The position numbers and the translations under genes are program-made. Source: Mya arenaria (taxonomy: Eukaryota > Mollusca > Bivalvia > Myida > Myidae). From it: DNA of 64,000 bases. Shown here piece after piece: positions 61,088 through 64,000 of the stretch. Position 1 is the first letter of the stretch. Each line of letters opens with the position of its first letter. The DNA is taken from positions 65,151,479 to 65,215,478 of the forward strand of contig NC_069125.1 in the NCBI RefSeq assembly GCF_026914265.1, read 5' to 3'. The notes beneath the pieces were generated by a model, which was given only the letters and a program-made list of their open reading frames with translations, did not search any database and was not told the DNA's origin.

Positions 61088-64000
61088 GTAAGTGAGGCAG
61101 GGAGTATCATGTAGCCCATGCTTTAAGCAGTGTATACACATAGAAGCATACCTGTCAACAATGACATTTTACCTTCTTTTTGTTTTTCAAGGTACAATGG
61201 TCAAGTTAATGTCATAGTCTTTTCATCTTCGTCAGTAGCATTAAAGAGCATGCAAATAATTGAATGTTGGTCATAAATTAAATGATTTTATAATAAAGTT
61301 ATTTACATGAAACTAGCTACACATAATGCCATAATCTTATATATTCAGTAATGACCCCTGCATTAAATGATAAAAATACATGAGTGTTCACACTCACTTG
61401 TTTTACCCAGTAACTTGCCACATATTAATAGTAGAATGCTAGGCTAGGCTTTGACAGGTATACAGGTATATATAATTATTGTCTATTCCCTTTCCCTTCT
61501 TTCTCTTTTTGGCTTTTGTGATCACCCTGAGTCTGGTGTCCAGCGTTAACATTTTATAACTAAAAACTTTTCTATAACCCATGGCCCAGTATCCAGCCTC
61601 ACATTGTGATCCTTCACCAATCTTTGAAAATTGTTATCTCTTAAACCAGGTAGCCCAGACCTTTGATATTTGGTATTTAGCCCCTGTTAGTTGCCATTTA
61701 CAAAAATCCCCAGGTTTTCTATATATTTAAATAGTAAAATCCTTGAAAATCTTATTCTCTGAAACCTCAGGCTAAGACCTTTGATTTGGTATGCAGCCTT
61801 TACCAAGAATTGTCAATTTTTGTCCCTAGGTCAAAAGTGGCCCCATCCCAGTGGTCAAAAGTGGCCCCATCCCAGTGGTCAAAAATGGCCCTTTCCAGTG
61901 GTCAAAAGTGGCACCTTCCCAGTGGTCAAAAGTGGCCCCATTCCAGTGGTCAAAAGTGGCCCCATTCCAGTGAGTGATCAAAAGTGGCCCCATCCCAGAT
62001 GCCACAAATTTTCTATAAACTTTGTAGCAAAATCTTTGAAAATCTTTTCCTCTGAAACCACAAGGCCAAGTCTAATAATTGATATGTAGCTTCTTGTAGT
62101 GGCCATTTACCAACATCCTTAATAACCACTGACATTGTAATCAGATGAGCGATTTGGTCCTTATTGCACTAGATATCTGTATGAAAATGTTAGTTAAAAT
62201 AGATTAAGATTCATTTAGTCAAAGAAAAATGTAACAACATAACACATTATTCAGAATAAATATTTAGATTGATCATTATACCATAATTGATATTCTAACG
62301 AATACGATCTTAATGTCATCAATGGTCAGTAAGATCAGTCTTTAATTTTTCGCATGTCTGGTAAACAGAACTGAATCTAGCTGAAGGGCTGCACCCTTTT
62401 TTCAAAGTTTTACCCTTTTTGACGTGATTTACTTGATATTTTTGTAAATGTACTCCTTTTGCGTGTCAAAGCTGTTATATATGGTATATTGTAACGATGG
62501 TAACCTGAACCTGTATATGCACGTGTAGGAATCAAGGAGACTCTTTTTTCTTGCAAACTGCAGTAATATGATTTATGCCTGGCAGGGAAAGGAACTATTA
62601 TTGAATGTGGCGCTTTGATCTTTGCATTATTTTCTGTCTGTGTTATGATTATAATAATCTCTATAATGATATGTTGGTTGAAAGGTTTATTAACAAGAAG
62701 CTTGTGCTACTTTTTGCTTGATTGTAAAGCTGTTTGTAGTGTCATCAATTTTGTGATTTGCAAATCATCAATATTTAGGTCATTTGATCACCAAGTTTTT
62801 AGCTTTTAATGTCATCTTTTCACTATTTTGCTATCTATTATAAGAGATTGAAAACCAATCATTGATCAATTAATAGTCAACTATTTTAATGCTTAGAGAA
62901 ACATCACATTTTGCTTTACGGAAGGATTAATACTAAATGGAAGAATTTTGAATGGAAGATTAATTATGTCTGCCCTTAAACATATAGCTTTTGGCATGAT
63001 TGTCAATCTGACCTTCAGTTTGTTTGTATGTCAGAGTGATGGAACTTTACAAGAATGTTAAACAGCAATTAAAGATGTTCACATGGTTTAGTATTTGGCT
63101 GCATGCATTAAGTCCAGAGTTATGGCTCTTGACTAAGCTGATAAATAGCATATAGAGCATGCACTCTTGTGTTTATCTATTATATAAATAAGCATGAGAG
63201 CCAGTGATGAAACTATACAAGAACGTTAAACAGGATTATGTTTAGTTGTGCACATGGAGTCAATTATCTGTGTGTCTCAGGTAAGAAAAAAAGTTGTGTC
63301 CCCTTTGAGTTGAAAAGAATCTTAAAGGGCGTGGGAAGTGGTGCATCTTGGGTTTGGTTTTGGTTAAGTTTCTTGTTTATAATTGCTACCAATGCGTACA
63401 CTTTCGAATAACATTTCTTCAAACATACTGTTTTGAAAGAATGGTTTAAATTTTAAAATCATGCAAATATCTATTAACAGTCGCCAATGTTGACCTTTTC
63501 GATCAATTTTGGACTATAATTGTTCATCAAAAAAATACTATTTAGCTTGTCAGATTTTGAAAGAAAAAACATTTGAGGTATTGTGCAAGCTATGATGATG
63601 TTGTAAGCAGCTTCATCAGGCAAAAACTTGAACCATGTTAACCTTGGTCATGACACCTTAAAGATGTTCAAATGAAACTTGGTATACATGTTCCCAGAGA
63701 CTAAACTCATGTTTAGGGCCCATAACTCTGGCTTTAATGATTGTTGAGTAATGCCTTTTTTACAGAAAAATAAACAGTGATGTTCGCTACGCAGTGCTCT
63801 TACGGTATTAGCTCAATTAATATTTTGCCTGTCAAGATTCAAACGTTTTCAACATTTTGCTTGTGAACCCTAGGAACAAAAATATCTAACCAATGTTCAT
63901 AATACTTTGTCAGAATCTTTAGATCATTTTGATTATTGGTCATGTCAGATAATAAAAGTAGGTCACTTGGTCAAATATAAGAGGAGAAAAACTTGTTAGG
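61088..64000. other. Right-edge non-coding DNA, probably 5-phosphatase intron
   Basis: Apart from the tandem repeat at 61830-61999, bases 61610-62130 hold about three diverged copies of a dispersed repeat with AAAATCTTTGAAAATCTT and CTGAAACC cores, and 63030-63290 holds two diverged copies of another (AAGAATGTTAAACAGCAATT or AAGAACGTTAAACAGGATTA). No exon with the expected downstream domain was found. Confidence 0.45.
61830..61999. repeat. 24-bp tandem repeat
   Basis: About seven units of GTGGTCAAAAGTGGCCCCAT followed by CCCA, with one T/C-rich variant and one 4-base insertion near 61970. The unit length is a multiple of three, so an apparent eight-residue protein repeat (PSGQKWPH) is read in one frame; this is not evidence of a gene. 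Confidence 0.85.

Noticed and set aside
61781-62089. Frame encoding repeated PSGQKWPH
   Set aside because: It is the in-frame reading of a 24-bp tandem repeat; the flanks are diverged dispersed repeats.
1-64000. CRISPR arrays, bacterial operons, tRNA or rRNA genes, retroviral or LTR-type coding regions
   Set aside because: The genes are intron-rich animal genes. I saw no repeat-spacer array, no tRNA-like fold with conserved box sequences, and no polymerase, integrase, capsid or envelope motifs.

Overview
The window is animal nuclear DNA. It is AT-rich, with many short exons, GT-AG introns of 0.1 to 3 kb, minisatellites and short inverted-repeat elements. The protein families and the repeats (a TTAA-flanked AGCTGCACT element, the ATGTCTCCCCC element, repeats rich in AGGTCA, and a repeat beginning with a CTCGACTATTC-like string) point to a mollusc, most likely a bivalve. 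That assignment is an inference from recall, not from a search. No retroviral, LTR or Polinton-like coding sequence was recognised.

Six protein-coding genes can be read exon by exon. Gene 1 (1-2794, +) is the 3' part of a class C GPCR: half of the Venus-flytrap domain, seven membrane helices and a tail. Gene 2 (14658-22860, +) is a complete class C GPCR of about 1001 residues. Gene 3 (30192-25732, -) is a secreted, probably GPI-anchored, ten-cysteine protein of about 334 residues that I cannot assign to a named family. Gene 4 (31467-41583, +) is a long disordered protein of about 1193 residues ending in a RAMA domain, possibly ANKRD31-like. Gene 5 (50536-44534, -) is the ribosome maturation factor SBDS, six exons and 255 residues. 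Gene 6 (from about 50839 past 61087, +) is an inositol polyphosphate 5-phosphatase of the INPP5K/INPP5J type whose 3' end lies outside the window. Splice phases agree at every junction I give; start exons and UTRs are less certain.

Layout: the two receptor genes are separated by about 12 kb that holds a 496-bp inverted-repeat element sitting in a small minisatellite, a 29/58-bp tandem repeat, and a 5.2-kb array of 47-bp units, most of which carry the E-box CACGTG. Genes 3 and 4 diverge from a 1.3-kb spacer. Genes 4 and 5 converge. SBDS and the 5-phosphatase diverge from a spacer of only about 0.3 kb. Introns hold a 179-bp tandem repeat (gene 2), a 101-bp MULE-like element beside a splice acceptor (gene 3), a 352-bp TTAA element (gene 4), and a 1.7-kb element whose 145-bp units each carry a perfect DR1 nuclear-receptor motif (gene 6).

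The points most worth a second look are: the doubled catalytic DHKP motif at the 3' end of the 5-phosphatase gene, the unassigned ten-cysteine protein, the RAMA protein that seems to lack ankyrin repeats, the difference in predicted ligand-contact residues between the two receptors, and the regularly spaced E-box and DR1 arrays.
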